Assembly (NCBI RefSeq): GCF_003591175.1
Contig: NZ_QYYG01000002.1
Coordinates: forward strand, 1 to 64,000
Direction: 5' to 3'
Origin: Serratia inhibens
GTDB lineage: Bacteria; Pseudomonadota; Gammaproteobacteria; Enterobacterales; Enterobacteriaceae
DNA length: 64,000 bases
Under the pieces are notes generated by a model. That model was not told where the DNA came from. It searched no databases and saw only the letters and a list, made by a program, of their open reading frames with translations. Position numbers and translations under genes: made by a program. Shown piece by piece: positions 1 through 11,668 of the stretch; position 1 is the stretch's first letter, and every line of letters starts with the position of its first letter.

Positions 1-585
1 CACCTCCTGAATACCGATATCCACAAACTTGTGCAGATTACTGAGCCTTACGCCGGCACCGGCCATAATCACCGGCCCTTGGCTGGCCTGCACCAGATCG
101 CGCAGCAACGGCAGCCCAAGCTCGGCGCTTTGCTGTTGGCCAGAAGTCAGAATCCGCGCCACGCCCAGTTGCGTCAGTTGATCAAGTGCCACCATCGGGT
201 TCTGACACATGTCGAAAGCACGATGGAAAGTGACCGCCATATTGCCGCTCAACCGCATGACTTCGCGCATGCGCGGCAGGTCGATGTGCCCTTCTTGATC
301 CAGCATGCCAACAACCACGCCGGCAAAACCCATGTCGCGGATCTGCACGATATCCTGCTTGATCACGTCGAAATCCACCGCGCCGTAGCAAAAATCCCCG
401 CCGCGCGGGCGGACTATCGGATGCACCGGGACGGATACCCTGTCGCGCGCCAGACGCAAAGAGCCGTAGCTGGGCGTCAAACCCCCCTCACTTTGGCTGG
501 CGCACAATTCTATGCGGTCAGCTCCTGCCCGCTCAGCCGTCAGCGCACAATCGACGCTATAGCAGCAAACTTCCAGTTTAATCAT
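1..585 (-). CDS. cutC: CutC family protein, copper homeostasis (3' end beyond window)
   Basis: The first 195 codons of CutC are visible; the C-terminus lies beyond the left edge. The protein opens [10 protein letters not shown], has ADRIELC at residues 22-28 and the family motif RPRGGDF at 59-65, all typical of the CutC TIM-barrel fold. CutC is a cytoplasmic protein linked to copper tolerance in E. coli, but its biochemical role is unsettled. The start is the ATG at 583-585. In E. coli cutC lies beside yecM and argS; here a PatB/MalY-type gene lies between cutC and yecM and reads the opposite way from both. Confidence 0.93.
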   Translation of the reverse strand, partial: MIKLEVCCYSVDCALTAERAGADRIELCASQSEGGLTPSYGSLRLARDRVSVPVHPIVRPRGGDFCYGAVDFDVIKQDIVQIRDMGFAGVVVGMLDQEGHIDLPRMREVMRLSGNMAVTFHRAFDMCQNPMVALDQLTQLGVARILTSGQQQSAELGLPLLRDLVQASQGPVIMAGAGVRLSNLHKFVDIGIQEV

Positions 586-687
586 TGTCACCCCCAGATG
601 ACGGCCAAAATGTGACGGCAATTTGTTAACTTCAGAATTTCTCGCGTAGGCTCATTGGTAGACATGAACCGGTTCAGGATAATAACT

Positions 688-1839
688 ATGGCATTCAATT
701 TTGATCAATGGGTAGACCGTAGTCACAGTGACAGCGTTAAGTGGGATAAATATCGCGACCGCGACATTATTCCGCTCTGGGTCGCCGACACCGACTTCCC
801 GTCACCGCCCGCCATCATCGACGCATTGCAGCGGCGCGTGGCCCATGGTGTGTTCGGCTACGGTCATCCCGCCCCTGAACTTATCGAGGTTTTTACCCGC
901 CGCATGCTAGAGCGCTACGGCTGGCACATTTTGCCCGAATGGCTGATTTTCCTGCCCGGCCTGGTCTGTGGACTCAATTTGTGCGTCCGCGCCTTTACCG
1001 CTGAGGGCGAAGGCAGCCTGGCGCCATCGCCCATCTACCCACCGTTTCGCAAGGCGGCGAAATTCGCCGGACGCCCGCATCTGCCGGTACCGCTCAGGCT
1101 GCACGATGAGCGCTGGTTGCTGGATTTCAACGCGGTAGCGGGTCAGCTCAACGGCAGCGAAAAATTGCTGTTGCTGTGCAACCCGCAAAATCCGGGCGGA
1201 ACCGTCTACCGGCGGGAGGAGTTGTTGCAACAGCATGAATTCGCCCGTCGCCATGATTTGATCGTCTGTTCTGATGAAATTCATTGTGATCTGTTGCTTG
1301 AACCGGGCTGTGAACATATCCCCTTTGCCACGCTTAATGAAGACGCCGCCCAACGTAGCATTACGCTGATGTCGCCCTCGAAAACCTTCAATATTGCCGG
1401 ACTGGGTGCATCAATGGCGGTGATCCCCAACGCCGGCCTTCGTCAAAAGCTGGTCCGGGCGCGCAACGGCATAGTCCCGGACGTTGACGTGCTGGCGCTG
1501 GTTGCCGCGCAGGCTGCCTACCAGGACGGACAAGAGTGGCTGGATGCCCTGTTGGTTTATCTGCGTGCCAACCGCAATTTGGTGACCGAGCGCATCAACG
1601 CCATGCCCGGCCTGCTGTTGCATCCGATCGAAGCCACCTATCTGGCCTGGATCGATTGCAGCCAACTGGCGACCGACAATCCGCACGCTTTCTTTGAACG
1701 GGCCGGGGTGGGCTTAAGTGCGGGCCTGGATTTCGGTAACCGCCGTTTTGTACGCCTGAATTTCGGCTGCCGGCGCGAGCTGCTGGCGCAGGCGCTGGAT
1801 CGCATGATGCTGGCCACCCAAGCTCTGATGCCCGGTTAA
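688..1839 (+). CDS. PatB/MalY-type PLP-dependent C-S lyase (aminotransferase class I/II fold)
   Basis: Fold-type I PLP enzyme of 383 residues. WVADTDF (31-37), NPQNPGG (about 165-171), SDEIHCDL (about 195) and SPSKTFN with the Schiff-base lysine near 232 match the MalY/PatB cystathionine beta-lyase group, which cleaves C-S bonds of cystathionine or cysteine conjugates to give a thiol, pyruvate and ammonia. The ATG at 688 is preferred over an in-frame GTG at 655 because AGGATAA lies just upstream and homologues start near this Phe/Asp/Trp stretch. Its stop shares TTAA with convergent yecM. Substrate is not predictable; in E. coli this enzyme type is not encoded at this locus. Confidence 0.85.
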   Translation: MAFNFDQWVDRSHSDSVKWDKYRDRDIIPLWVADTDFPSPPAIIDALQRRVAHGVFGYGHPAPELIEVFTRRMLERYGWHILPEWLIFLPGLVCGLNLCVRAFTAEGEGSLAPSPIYPPFRKAAKFAGRPHLPVPLRLHDERWLLDFNAVAGQLNGSEKLLLLCNPQNPGGTVYRREELLQQHEFARRHDLIVCSDEIHCDLLLEPGCEHIPFATLNEDAAQRSITLMSPSKTFNIAGLGASMAVIPNAGLRQKLVRARNGIVPDVDVLALVAAQAAYQDGQEWLDALLVYLRANRNLVTERINAMPGLLLHPIEATYLAWIDCSQLATDNPHAFFERAGVGLSAGLDFGNRRFVRLNFGCRRELLAQALDRMMLATQALMPG

Positions 1840-2399
1840 GCTTGCTCGCTGGCGACGATATCCCGGATGGAATAAGGGTGAAACTTAATCGTCACGCTAC
1901 CGTCAGTGATCGCCAGCGTCGGATTCGGCAACCGTTCACTCTCGCCCCGCGGTGAACTCTGTTTCAACTTGATCCCCGGTGCCAACAGTGCCTCATCGGG
2001 CAAATGGCTCAGCGCGCGTGCATACAGCGATGCAGGATCGCCGCTAAGCACCAGTTCCACATGTTCCCATCCTTCGTGCGGATAGCGCTTTTCCCCCGGG
2101 TAAGGCAGTTCCACGCAGTCAATTAACCACGGTCCTACCTGCAACGGCTGCTGTAGATCAAACAGGCAAATCGGGCGACCTTTGATCGTCGCTTCAGACA
2201 GCAACGAACCACACTGCAGCAACCCCTGTCGCCAGCGTTCAGCGGTAGTGTTCTGGTGGCAACGCACCGAAATGTGGTCCGCACTGAACTGCGACAAATC
2301 CAGATGCAGTTTTTCCGCAAACTGGCTCAGCGCCAGTTCGAAACGCGGCAGATCCAGCGCTAAATCATTAAGCTCGGCAATGGCCGGGAAGATCGTCAT
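1836..2399 (-). CDS. yecM: YecM family protein (VOC-like fold)
   Basis: A 187-residue protein matching E. coli YecM in length and sequence pattern (LDLSQFSADHISVRCHQN near the N-terminus, GWEHVELVL in the middle, VTIKFHPYSIRDIV at the C-terminus). The family adopts a vicinal-oxygen-chelate-like fold and is suspected of binding metal, but no reaction is established. It keeps the E. coli neighbourhood with argS and cutC, but it points away from argS and its last codon overlaps the end of the PatB-like gene, so no terminator fits between the two. Confidence 0.9.
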   Translation of the reverse strand: MTIFPAIAELNDLALDLPRFELALSQFAEKLHLDLSQFSADHISVRCHQNTTAERWRQGLLQCGSLLSEATIKGRPICLFDLQQPLQVGPWLIDCVELPYPGEKRYPHEGWEHVELVLSGDPASLYARALSHLPDEALLAPGIKLKQSSPRGESERLPNPTLAITDGSVTIKFHPYSIRDIVASEQA

Positions 2400-2910
2400 A
2401 AGGTCCTCGAAACAACGGAAAGCAAATTCAGGGGGGTAATTTACACGGCTGGGGCGCAGCTATCCACGTTTTGCCCTGGCAAGATGCAACATTTGTGTCC
2501 TCTGCATTACCGTTGCGTAAAATATTTCGGGTAATGCCGATAAAGAGCACAAAAGAATAAGCGTTATTGAGTTTATTAATGGCGATTTAACAGCCCTGAT
2601 TGATTAATTAAAACTCAGAATATTCGCAACAAGACATAGCTTTTTCTTATGACGAAAAAATTTCAGAGACTATTAACTTAACAAGCCATATCGAATCCAA
2701 AAAACGGATCATTCACACTCTATAGCACGTGCCAAAAACCACAGGATTAACAATGCAATATAATAATTAAGCAGTAAGAAATGGAATGCCAATTTATTGT
2801 TTTCATTGATTTTAACCCCGCAAAAACCTGAGACTTATCTTAAAGGTCACTTTAATAATTGATTATAAAAATCAATTACGCTACTTTGGGTAAAATCAAA
2901 AATTGAGATA
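2400..2910. other. AT-rich intergenic region upstream of yecM and a small membrane ORF
   Basis: About 510 bases, clearly richer in A/T than the flanking genes. It must hold the yecM promoter (leftward) and probably one for the small ORF at 2917 (rightward). I see several A/T tracts but no convincing gene, tRNA or strong terminator. Confidence 0.5.
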
Positions 2911-2916
2911 ATGCTT

Positions 2917-3036
2917 ATGTTTCTTTTAATCACATCTTTGCTACTGGTAGTTATTGCCGTGTACGCGATATACCGCCATTTCAAATCGCGTCGCATTAAC
3001 ACTCTGGACTCCCGACGTCATAACAAAAAGCATTAG
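2917..3036 (+). CDS. small single-pass membrane protein (39 aa), unknown
   Basis: A 39-codon ORF opening MFLLITSLLLVVIAVYAIY, a single hydrophobic helix followed by a basic tail (KSRR, then RRHNKKH), the layout of small inner-membrane proteins with a cytoplasmic positive C-terminus. GAG at 2905-2907 is nine bases before the ATG at 2917; a second ATG at 2911 would add two residues. It stands alone in an AT-rich gap upstream of argS. I do not recognise the family. Support is ORF composition and ribosome-site spacing only. Confidence 0.5.
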   Translation: MFLLITSLLLVVIAVYAIYRHFKSRRINTLDSRRHNKKH

Positions 3037-3321
3037 AACCGCTTATTTCGTTTCCTTCTCGCCTATTCCTTTTCGCTCTTCTTGACCTTCTTGCACTGTG
3101 CGCTCCTCCCCTTTAAAACACGCTCTCTTTGTTGGGCGGGCATTTTCAGACCTGCACTTTCGCCTTCTCTCCCGCGCCAACTGCTGACGTAACACATCAG
3201 ATCGGTTACAATTACAGGCTGTTTTGTGGTGGGCCGCCGTCTTGACGCGCAGCCAGAAAACCACCTTTGAATCCCGCAGGGGCATGGCATACGGCCCCTC
3301 GTTCGTCATTAAGGTAACCCG

Positions 3322-5052
3322 GTGAATATTCAGGTTCTTCTTTCAGATAAAGTCAGCCAGGCGCTGATTGCCGCAGGCGCGCCAGCCGATTGCGAAGCGC
3401 AGGTCCGTCAGTCAGCAAAAGCACAATTTGGCGACTATCAGGCAAACGGCGTGATGTCCGTAGCCAAGAAACTCGGCATGCCGCCACGCCAGTTGGCGGA
3501 AAAAGTGGTACAGCTGCTTGATCTCGGCGACATCGCCAGCAAAGTAGAAATTGCCGGCCCCGGCTTTATTAATATCTTCCTGAACGGTGAATGGGTTGCT
3601 CAGCAGGTCGATCAAGTGCTGAGTGCGCCAAAGCTTGGCATTGCACCGGTTAAACAACAAACCATCGTCATCGACTACTCCGCGCCCAACGTGGCGAAAG
3701 AGATGCACGTCGGTCACTTGCGTTCGACCATTATCGGCGACGCCGCTGCACGCACTCAGGAATTCCTGGGCCATAAAGTGATCCGCGCCAACCACGTCGG
3801 CGATTGGGGCACCCAGTTCGGCATGCTGATTGCCTACCTGGAAAAAATGCAGAATGAAAATGCCAGCGACATGGGCCTGTCCGATCTGGAACAGTTCTAT
3901 CGTGAAGCGAAGAAACACTACGACGAAGATGCCGGTTTCGCCGAACGCGCCCGCGCCTACGTGGTGAAATTGCAGGGCGGCGATCAATACTGCCTGAAGA
4001 TGTGGCGTAAGCTGGTCGACATCACCATGGCGCAAAACCAGCTCACCTATAACCGCCTGAATGTCACCCTGACCGAAGACGACGTAATGGGCGAGAGCCT
4101 GTATAACGCGATGCTGCCGGGCATCGTCTCCGATCTGAAAGCCAAGGGGCTGGCGGTGGAAAGCGAAGGCGCCACCGTGGTATTTCTCGACGAATACCAG
4201 AATAAAGACGGCGAACCTATGGGCGTCATCATCCAGAAGAAGGATGGCGGCTACCTGTACACCACCACCGATATCGCCTGCGCCAAATACCGCTACGAAA
4301 CGCTGGGCGCAGACCGCGTGCTGTACTACATCGACTCCCGCCAGCACCAGCATCTGATGCAGGCGTGGACCATCGTGCGTAAAGCCGGTTACATCCCGGA
4401 CTCCCTCTCGCTGGAACACCACATGTTCGGCATGATGCTGGGCAAAGACGGCAAGCCGTTCAAAACCCGTGCGGGCGGTACCGTGAGGCTGTCCGATCTG
4501 CTGGATGAAGCTATCGATCGCGCCGGCAAACTGATTGCCGAGAAAAACCCGGATATGCCGGCGGCAGAAATGCAGCACCTGGCGAACGTGGTCGGTATCG
4601 GCGCAGTCAAATACGCCGATCTGTCAAAAAGCCGTACGACCGACTACATCTTCGACTGGGACAACATGCTGGCGTTTGAGGGCAATACCGCCCCTTATAT
4701 GCAGTATGCCTATACCCGCGTGGCCTCGGTATTCAAACGCGCCGGTCTCGACGAGAGCAACCTGACGCTGCCGCTGGTGATGAGCGAAGAGCGTGAGATT
4801 GCGCTGGCGACCCGTCTGCTGCAATTTGAAGAAGTCATCACCACCGTGGCACGCGATGGCACGCCACACGTGATGTGTACTTACCTGTACGACCTGGCGG
4901 GCCTGTTCTCCGGTTTCTACGAACATTGCCAAATCCTGAATGCAGACAGCGAAGAAGCGCGCCAAAGCCGCCTGAAACTGGCATTGTTGACCGCCAGGAC
5001 ACTGAAAACCGGTCTGGATACGCTGGGTATCGACACTGTCGAACGCATGTAA
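3322..5052 (+). CDS. argS: arginyl-tRNA synthetase
   Basis: ArgS charges tRNA-Arg with arginine in the cytoplasm. The 576-residue protein has the N-terminal additional domain (about 1-110), the HIGH signature as HVGH at 129-132 within the class I catalytic core, the KMSK-equivalent loop around [12 protein letters not shown] (about 375-387), and the C-terminal helical anticodon domain ending in the typical VERM. The start is GTG at 3322, supported by AAGGT at 3311 and by alignment with the usual MNIQ start. Length matches the family (about 577). A strong hairpin terminator follows and the next gene, murJ, is convergent. Confidence 0.98.
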   Translation: MNIQVLLSDKVSQALIAAGAPADCEAQVRQSAKAQFGDYQANGVMSVAKKLGMPPRQLAEKVVQLLDLGDIASKVEIAGPGFINIFLNGEWVAQQVDQVLSAPKLGIAPVKQQTIVIDYSAPNVAKEMHVGHLRSTIIGDAAARTQEFLGHKVIRANHVGDWGTQFGMLIAYLEKMQNENASDMGLSDLEQFYREAKKHYDEDAGFAERARAYVVKLQGGDQYCLKMWRKLVDITMAQNQLTYNRLNVTLTEDDVMGESLYNAMLPGIVSDLKAKGLAVESEGATVVFLDEYQNKDGEPMGVIIQKKDGGYLYTTTDIACAKYRYETLGADRVLYYIDSRQHQHLMQAWTIVRKAGYIPDSLSLEHHMFGMMLGKDGKPFKTRAGGTVRLSDLLDEAIDRAGKLIAEKNPDMPAAEMQHLANVVGIGAVKYADLSKSRTTDYIFDWDNMLAFEGNTAPYMQYAYTRVASVFKRAGLDESNLTLPLVMSEEREIALATRLLQFEEVITTVARDGTPHVMCTYLYDLAGLFSGFYEHCQILNADSEEARQSRLKLALLTARTLKTGLDTLGIDTVERM

Positions 5053-5071
5053 GGCAGCGTTTGAAAACGAG

Positions 5072-5097
5072 AAAGGGTCGCCGAGGCGACCCTTTTT
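5072..5097 (+). terminator. rho-independent terminator after argS
   Basis: AAAGGGTCGCC, loop GAG, then GCGACCCTTTTTT: a ten-base-pair stem followed by a T run, 20 bases past the argS stop. The A tract on the left arm may let it work for murJ from the other side as well. Confidence 0.9.
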
Positions 5098-5124
5098 TGT
5101 GCAATGGCGGCCGGGAATTCCCGT

Positions 5125-6660
5125 TTATGCCACCCGGCGCGCGAAGTCCCGTGGGCGGAAGCCCAAACCGGCCAACACGCCAAAATAGGCGACCACGCCG
5201 GCCACCACCACCACCGCCAGTCGCAGCAGGCGCTCCAGCATGTTGCCCTGATCCCAGGCCGGCATCAGCCACATCACGCCCACCAACACCGCCGACATCA
5301 CGATCACCGCAATCACCAGTTTGGTGAGGAACATTGCCCAGCCCGGCTGCGGGTGGAAAATTTGTTGCTTACGCAACTGCCAGTACAGCAGCGAGGCGTT
5401 AAGACAAGCTCCCAACCCAATCGACAGCGAAAGGCCGGCATGCTTTAACGGGCCAATAAACATCAGATTCATCACCTGCGTCATGACCAGCGTAATAATG
5501 GCGATTTTCACCGGCGTTTTAATGTCCTGCCGCGAATAGAAGCCCGGCGCCAATACCTTCACCACGATCAATCCCATCAGGCCTATCGAGTACGCCACCA
5601 GCGCACGCTGGGTCATGGCCGCGTCAAAAGCGCTGAACTTGCCGTACTGGAACAGCGATACGGTCAAGGGTTTGGCCAATATCCCCAAGGCAATGGCGCT
5701 CGGCAGCGCCAGCAGGAAACACAGGCGCAACCCCCAGTCCATCAGGCGCGAATACTCCTCGTGGTTACCGCTGGAAAAGCTCCTGGCCAGCGACGGCAGC
5801 AGGATGGTACCCAGGGCCACGCCCAGCACGCCGGAAGGGAACTCCATCAGACGATCGGCATAGTACATCCAGGATACCGAGCCCGAGACCAGGAACGAAG
5901 CGAAAATGGTATTGATAATCAGCGAGATCTGGCTTACCGAAACGCCAAAGATCGCCGGCCCCATTTGGCGCATCACCCGCCATACGCCGGCATCGCCCAG
6001 CTTGAGGCGCGGCAATACCAGCATGCCGATCTTTTTCAGGTGTGGGAGCTGGTAACCCAGTTGCAGCACGCCGCCCACTACCACCGCCCAGGCCAACGCC
6101 AGCACCGGTGGGTTGAAATAAGGTGCGGCAAACAGCGCAAAGCCAATCATGCTGACGTTCAACAGCGTCGGCGCAAAGGCCGGGATCGAAAAACGGTTCC
6201 AGGTATTGAGGATCGAACCCACCAGCGAAGCCAGTGAAATCAGCAGAATATAGGGGAAAGTGATGCGCAGCAGCGACGAGGTCAGCGCGAACTTGTCCGG
6301 CGAATCGGCGAAGCCCGGCGCGGTAATGTAGATCACCCAAGGGGCAGCCAGCATCCCCAATACGGTGACCACCGCCAGCACCAGCGTAAGTAAGCCGGAA
6401 ACGTAGGCGATGAAGGTCCGAGTCGCCTCCTCACCCTGCTGGGTTTTATATTCGGCCAGGATCGGCACAAAGGCCTGAGAAAATGCGCCTTCGGCAAAAA
6501 TACGGCGCAGCAGGTTAGGCAGTTTGAACGCCACGAAGAAGGCGTCTGTCGCCATACCGGCACCAAACACGCGCGCCACTATGGCGTCACGGGCAAAGCC
6601 CAGCACCCGTGAAAACATCGTCATAGAGCTCACGGCGGCCAGTGATTTTAGTAGGTTCAT
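5125..6660 (-). CDS. murJ: lipid II flippase MurJ (MviN)
   Basis: A 511-residue polytopic inner-membrane protein of the MOP exporter superfamily that flips the peptidoglycan precursor lipid II. The opening [19 protein letters not shown] and the following [13 protein letters not shown] segment are near identical to enterobacterial MurJ, and about 14 hydrophobic helices can be traced to the end. It lies downstream of mviM on the same strand, as in E. coli, separated by 165 bases. In E. coli flgN and the flg operons follow; here the convergent neighbour is argS. Confidence 0.97.
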   Translation of the reverse strand: MNLLKSLAAVSSMTMFSRVLGFARDAIVARVFGAGMATDAFFVAFKLPNLLRRIFAEGAFSQAFVPILAEYKTQQGEEATRTFIAYVSGLLTLVLAVVTVLGMLAAPWVIYITAPGFADSPDKFALTSSLLRITFPYILLISLASLVGSILNTWNRFSIPAFAPTLLNVSMIGFALFAAPYFNPPVLALAWAVVVGGVLQLGYQLPHLKKIGMLVLPRLKLGDAGVWRVMRQMGPAIFGVSVSQISLIINTIFASFLVSGSVSWMYYADRLMEFPSGVLGVALGTILLPSLARSFSSGNHEEYSRLMDWGLRLCFLLALPSAIALGILAKPLTVSLFQYGKFSAFDAAMTQRALVAYSIGLMGLIVVKVLAPGFYSRQDIKTPVKIAIITLVMTQVMNLMFIGPLKHAGLSLSIGLGACLNASLLYWQLRKQQIFHPQPGWAMFLTKLVIAVIVMSAVLVGVMWLMPAWDQGNMLERLLRLAVVVVAGVVAYFGVLAGLGFRPRDFARRVA

Positions 6661-6689
6661 GTGGTTGTCTGATGTATCCCGTAAATGTC

Positions 6690-6711
6690 GACGCCTGCAT
6701 CAGCAGGCGTC
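6690..6711. other. perfect hairpin in the mviM-murJ gap
   Basis: GACGCCTGC, loop ATCA, then GCAGGCGTC: a perfect nine-base-pair stem about 30 bases upstream of the murJ start. There is no long T tract after it in the leftward direction, so it is more likely an RNA-processing or attenuating hairpin between mviM and murJ than a full terminator. Confidence 0.45.
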
Positions 6712-6825
6712 CGTAAAACTAGCGGATAAGTTTACGCATCCACAGCAGAATAGCTACCGCCATATGTTACATGGAGTTATAGGCACATCCCGCAATAGCG
6801 CGTGCGCCCCACGCGGGGCATCGCC

Positions 6826-7746
6826 TTACAAACCGGCATCCTGCAGCAGCCGTTCGATCACCCGCTGAGCGGCGATAGCCTGTTCCCCGGCCGTTTCCGG
6901 CACGGTCTGGTTGCTGACAGACTCGATAAAATGCCGGATGGCGCCGTCAAAACCGCGCTGCGCCAGGGTAGTTTGCCAACCGGCCACCGGCTGCTCCAGC
7001 ACGCCCTGCGGATCTTCCCGCAACCATTGCCGCATATCGTTCACCTGATACACGGCCCCCTCGGCCACCGCCTGCACGCTTTCGCGCTGGCTGCCGGCCC
7101 GGCGATGCATGCTGGTGGTCACCAGAGTTTCGCCGCAGGCAAAGTGGTGTTCGGCATACAGCAGTTCACCGGCATCTGTGACACGCAGGCTGCCGCTGAG
7201 TAACTGCCCTTCACTTCCCCCCAGCCACAACGCGGTATCAACCACATGCAAATAATCGTCCAGCAAGGTAAAACGCAGGCCGTTTGGCCCGACGCTGTCG
7301 GCCCGGTGCTTATCCATGCGAATCGACGCCGGCCGTTGCATTTCCTGTTTCAACTGGCGATACACCGGGGAAAAACGGCGGTTAAAACCCACCATCAGCG
7401 TTTTGCGCTGCTTCTCGGCCAAGGCGAGCAACTGCTCGCCCTGCTCCAGGGTCTCCGCCAGCGGTTTATCGACATAAACATGCACGCCATGACGCAGCAG
7501 CTCGCTTATCACCTGAAAATGACTGGCGGTGCTGCTGTGAACAAATACCGCATCACACTGCTGCGCCAGGCTATCCAGGCTGGAAAAACAGGCCATGCGG
7601 TAGCTGTCGCATATCGGCTGCGCTTTTTGCTGATTAGGGGAAAAGCCGCCGACCAGCGTCCAATCCGCTGCCTGGGAGAGGATCGGCAGATAGGCTTTTT
7701 GCGCGATGCCACCCAGCCCCACAACGCCAACGCGTAATTTAGTCAT
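6826..7746 (-). CDS. mviM: Gfo/Idh/MocA family oxidoreductase MviM (YceM)
   Basis: A 306-residue NAD(P)-dependent oxidoreductase-like protein. It starts with a Rossmann strand and dinucleotide loop ([16 protein letters not shown], residues 6-21) and carries the family motif VDKPLAET near residue 93, where the lysine is the usual catalytic residue. Matches E. coli YceM/MviM, whose substrate is unknown. Its start overlaps the end of yceH by eight bases, implying translational coupling, and murJ follows, the normal enterobacterial arrangement. Confidence 0.93.
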   Translation of the reverse strand: MTKLRVGVVGLGGIAQKAYLPILSQAADWTLVGGFSPNQQKAQPICDSYRMACFSSLDSLAQQCDAVFVHSSTASHFQVISELLRHGVHVYVDKPLAETLEQGEQLLALAEKQRKTLMVGFNRRFSPVYRQLKQEMQRPASIRMDKHRADSVGPNGLRFTLLDDYLHVVDTALWLGGSEGQLLSGSLRVTDAGELLYAEHHFACGETLVTTSMHRRAGSQRESVQAVAEGAVYQVNDMRQWLREDPQGVLEQPVAGWQTTLAQRGFDGAIRHFIESVSNQTVPETAGEQAIAAQRVIERLLQDAGL

Positions 7747-8383
7747 GCTGCCCCCGAGCCAGTAACGCCTGCAACTGTTGTTTCAATTCTGCGACTTCGC
7801 TTTCCAGCACGCTGACGCGCTCACTCAATTCAGCGTCATCGATCGCCACAACCTCCGCCGCCGCCTCATCAATCGGGCCGCTGAACAGATGCATAAAGCG
7901 GCTTTCGCGTTTGCCCGGCTCCCGCGCCAAACGCACGACAAACGGCCCGTCCTCACGGGCGCTCAACTGCTGCAGCACCAGCTCCACTTCAGAAACATCG
8001 CTGAATTCATGCATGCGGTTGGTACGGGTCCGCAATTCACCGGGGGTTTGCGCACCGCGCAGCAGCAGGGTGGCTATCACCGCCAGTTCGGCGGCAGACA
8101 GTTTCAGTTGACCGAATTCCGAATTGCAAAAACGGTGTTCATACTTGACTACCCGGTTACCGAAGCCGCTCAGCGTTCGCAAAAAATGTTTTTTTAACAA
8201 CAGGTCGAGAACTTGCTGCACTTCGCTTTCCGTCAGATCCATCACCGGTTCGCGGTTGGTTTTCTGGTTGCACGCCAGGGTGATCCCATTCAGGGAGAGA
8301 GGATACTGGTCCGGCGTGGTGACCTGTTTTTCCAGCAGGCAGCCAATCACTCTGGCTTCTTTAGCGCTTAATTCGTATTTCAT
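7739..8383 (-). CDS. yceH: YceH family protein (DUF480, winged-helix repeat)
   Basis: Protein of 214 residues with two winged-helix-like halves and a C-terminal leucine-rich coiled coil (about 185-210: [21 protein letters not shown]). The block [20 protein letters not shown] near the N-terminus is diagnostic of DUF480/YceH. An in-frame upstream ATG would add nine residues, but [15 protein letters not shown] matches the E. coli start, so I place it at 8383. Function unknown. It is eight bases downstream of rimJ and overlaps mviM, suggesting one rimJ-yceH-mviM(-murJ) transcript. Confidence 0.92.
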   Translation of the reverse strand: MKYELSAKEARVIGCLLEKQVTTPDQYPLSLNGITLACNQKTNREPVMDLTESEVQQVLDLLLKKHFLRTLSGFGNRVVKYEHRFCNSEFGQLKLSAAELAVIATLLLRGAQTPGELRTRTNRMHEFSDVSEVELVLQQLSAREDGPFVVRLAREPGKRESRFMHLFSGPIDEAAAEVVAIDDAELSERVSVLESEVAELKQQLQALLARGQHD

Positions 8384-8391
8384 TTTTGCTC

Positions 8392-8979
8392 TCAGCGTGG
8401 CGGTAGCCATTCTTTATTGGTGAATGCAGTCAGGACGTGATCCTGCCACTGCCCGTCGATCAGCAGATAATCCTTGGCATAACCTTCACGTTCAAATCCC
8501 AGACGAGCGAGCAGCGCGCCGCTGCGCTGATTGTGCGGCATATAGTTGGCCATAATGCGGTGCATGCGCTGTTGACGCAGCATATAGCGGATCGCCGACT
8601 GCAGGGCTTCATACATCAGGCCCTGCCCTTGCCACTTTTCAGCCAGCGAATAGCCGAGAAAACAGGCATGAAACGAACCGCGCAGTACGTTGCTGAAGTT
8701 CGCCACGCCCCGCACTTCATTTTCTTCCGGATCGAGCAGGATAAAATAGTAAGCGCTGCCCTGCTTTTGCATTTCAGTGATCATCCCCAGCCGCGCCTGC
8801 CAGCCGGACGGATAACAATGGCTTTCATCCCGCACCGGTTCCCAGGGCTTCAGAAAAGCCCGGTTCTCGGCATAGTATTCCGCCATACGGTAAGCATCGC
8901 GTTCATGAACCAAACGCACGACCTGTCGGTCGGTGATGAGACGTACTTTCGGTGATGCAGAGCGGTAGCCAAACATCAT
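8392..8979 (-). CDS. rimJ: ribosomal protein S5 alanine N-acetyltransferase RimJ
   Basis: A 195-residue GNAT acetyltransferase. RimJ acetylates the N-terminal alanine of ribosomal protein S5 using acetyl-CoA. Visible family features are the opening [23 protein letters not shown], the acetyl-CoA loop [14 protein letters not shown] (about 112-125) and the terminal block [22 protein letters not shown]. Length and sequence fit E. coli RimJ closely. ATG at 8979 gives MMFGYR; the second ATG (8976) is equally possible. The divergent neighbour across a 342-base gap is mdtH, as in E. coli. Confidence 0.95.
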   Translation of the reverse strand: MMFGYRSASPKVRLITDRQVVRLVHERDAYRMAEYYAENRAFLKPWEPVRDESHCYPSGWQARLGMITEMQKQGSAYYFILLDPEENEVRGVANFSNVLRGSFHACFLGYSLAEKWQGQGLMYEALQSAIRYMLRQQRMHRIMANYMPHNQRSGALLARLGFEREGYAKDYLLIDGQWQDHVLTAFTNKEWLPPR

Positions 8980-10527
<1,548 letters not shown>

Positions 10528-10613
10528 GTTTTTTCTCTAAGTTGCCAGAAAATCAGCCGAATTTCCCAGAGCTGCTATCCTGATAGTAAAAATGGGAACA
10601 GGAGAAGTTGGCA

Positions 10614-10862
10614 ATGACAGATGAAGAAAAATTACCGCAACTGCTGGAACACATGGTACTTAACTTGCGCATGATCTACGCGCGCTCAACGTTGGTAGAA
10701 AAAGCCCTGGCTCATATCATTGCTGAAAATGCCACTCTGAAAAGTGACATCATCAAGCAGTTGCAGATAGTCAATGCAGCCAACGAGCGCGATAAAATCG
10801 ATTTGGAAGAGGCGCGTACGCACCTGATAGACGTCATCAATTCAGTGCCGACCAAAAAGTAA
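10614..10862 (+). CDS. small helical protein of unknown function (82 aa)
   Basis: An 82-residue, almost entirely helical and charged protein (MTDEEKLPQLLEHMVLNLRM ... ending VPTKK) with heptad-like leucines suggesting a coiled coil. No signal peptide or membrane helix. AGGAGA at 10600-10605 is eight bases before the ATG at 10614; an in-frame TTG at 10608 is less likely. It sits between mdtH and grxB, a position empty in E. coli. I do not recognise a named family. Confidence 0.75.
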   Translation: MTDEEKLPQLLEHMVLNLRMIYARSTLVEKALAHIIAENATLKSDIIKQLQIVNAANERDKIDLEEARTHLIDVINSVPTKK

Positions 10863-10990
10863 CCTCTGCTATGGCCCGTGCGCAATGCGCGGGCCACGCC
10901 ACAATAACGCACCTTCCAACACAACTCTTCGCGACAGCCTCAGTATGCTGTGATAACTATTGCTGTTCAAACCTGACAACCGGAGCAAGC

Positions 10991-11638
10991 ATGAAACTGT
11001 TTATCTACGATCATTGCCCATTCTGCGTTAAAGCCCGCATGATTTTCGGCCTGAAAAATCTGCCTGTCCGCCTCGTCACCTTGCTCAACGATGATGAAGC
11101 CACGCCCATCAGCATGATTGGCAAGAAAATGGCGCCCATTCTGCAAAAAGACGATGGCAGTTATCTGCCGGAAAGCATGGATATCGTACGCTACGTCGAT
11201 AACCTCGACGGCCTGCCGCTGCTGACCGGCAAAACCAACCCGGCCATCGCCGACTGGCTGCAACGGGTCGGTGCCTACTCCGCAAAATTACTGCTGCCGC
11301 GCATTGCCAATGCCGATTTCGAAGAGTTCGCCACTGACAGCGCACGCCAATACTTTGCCCGCAAGAAACAGGCCTCGATCGGTGATTTTGCCGAGCATCT
11401 GGCCAACAGCGCCGATCTGATCGCTGAGCTGGAGATCGATCTCCAGGCGCTTTCCGGCCTGATTGTCGCCCCTGATGCGGTGAATGGCACCTTGTCTGAA
11501 GATGACATTCAGCTGTTTCCGCTGCTGCGTTCTCTGTCGATCGTCGCCGGGGTTACGCTACCGGAAAACGTTGAGGCCTACCGCAACCGTATGGCGCAAC
11601 TCAGTGACGTTCCGCTGCTGCTCGATATGGAACAGTGA
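10991..11638 (+). CDS. grxB: glutaredoxin 2
   Basis: GrxB is the large, GST-like glutaredoxin that reduces mixed disulfides with glutathione in the cytoplasm. The protein is 215 residues with the redox site CPFC at residues 9-12, followed by a thioredoxin-like N-domain (1-75) and an all-helical GST-like C-domain. The ATG at 10991 is preceded by CGGAGC, and MKLFIYDHCPFCVKARMIFG is the canonical N-terminus, so the longer upstream ORF is ignored. Conserved position between mdtH and yceB, here with a kinase gene inserted after it. Confidence 0.96.
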   Translation: MKLFIYDHCPFCVKARMIFGLKNLPVRLVTLLNDDEATPISMIGKKMAPILQKDDGSYLPESMDIVRYVDNLDGLPLLTGKTNPAIADWLQRVGAYSAKLLLPRIANADFEEFATDSARQYFARKKQASIGDFAEHLANSADLIAELEIDLQALSGLIVAPDAVNGTLSEDDIQLFPLLRSLSIVAGVTLPENVEAYRNRMAQLSDVPLLLDMEQ

Positions 11639-11668
11639 GCCCTTTCGCAATAAGGATATAGCGCGCAT

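Noticed and set aside
3412-4578. 388-codon ORF on the minus strand opposite argS
   Set aside because: It is the mirror of a well-supported argS; long antisense frames are common in GC-rich coding DNA. The translation shows no domain and no ribosome site.
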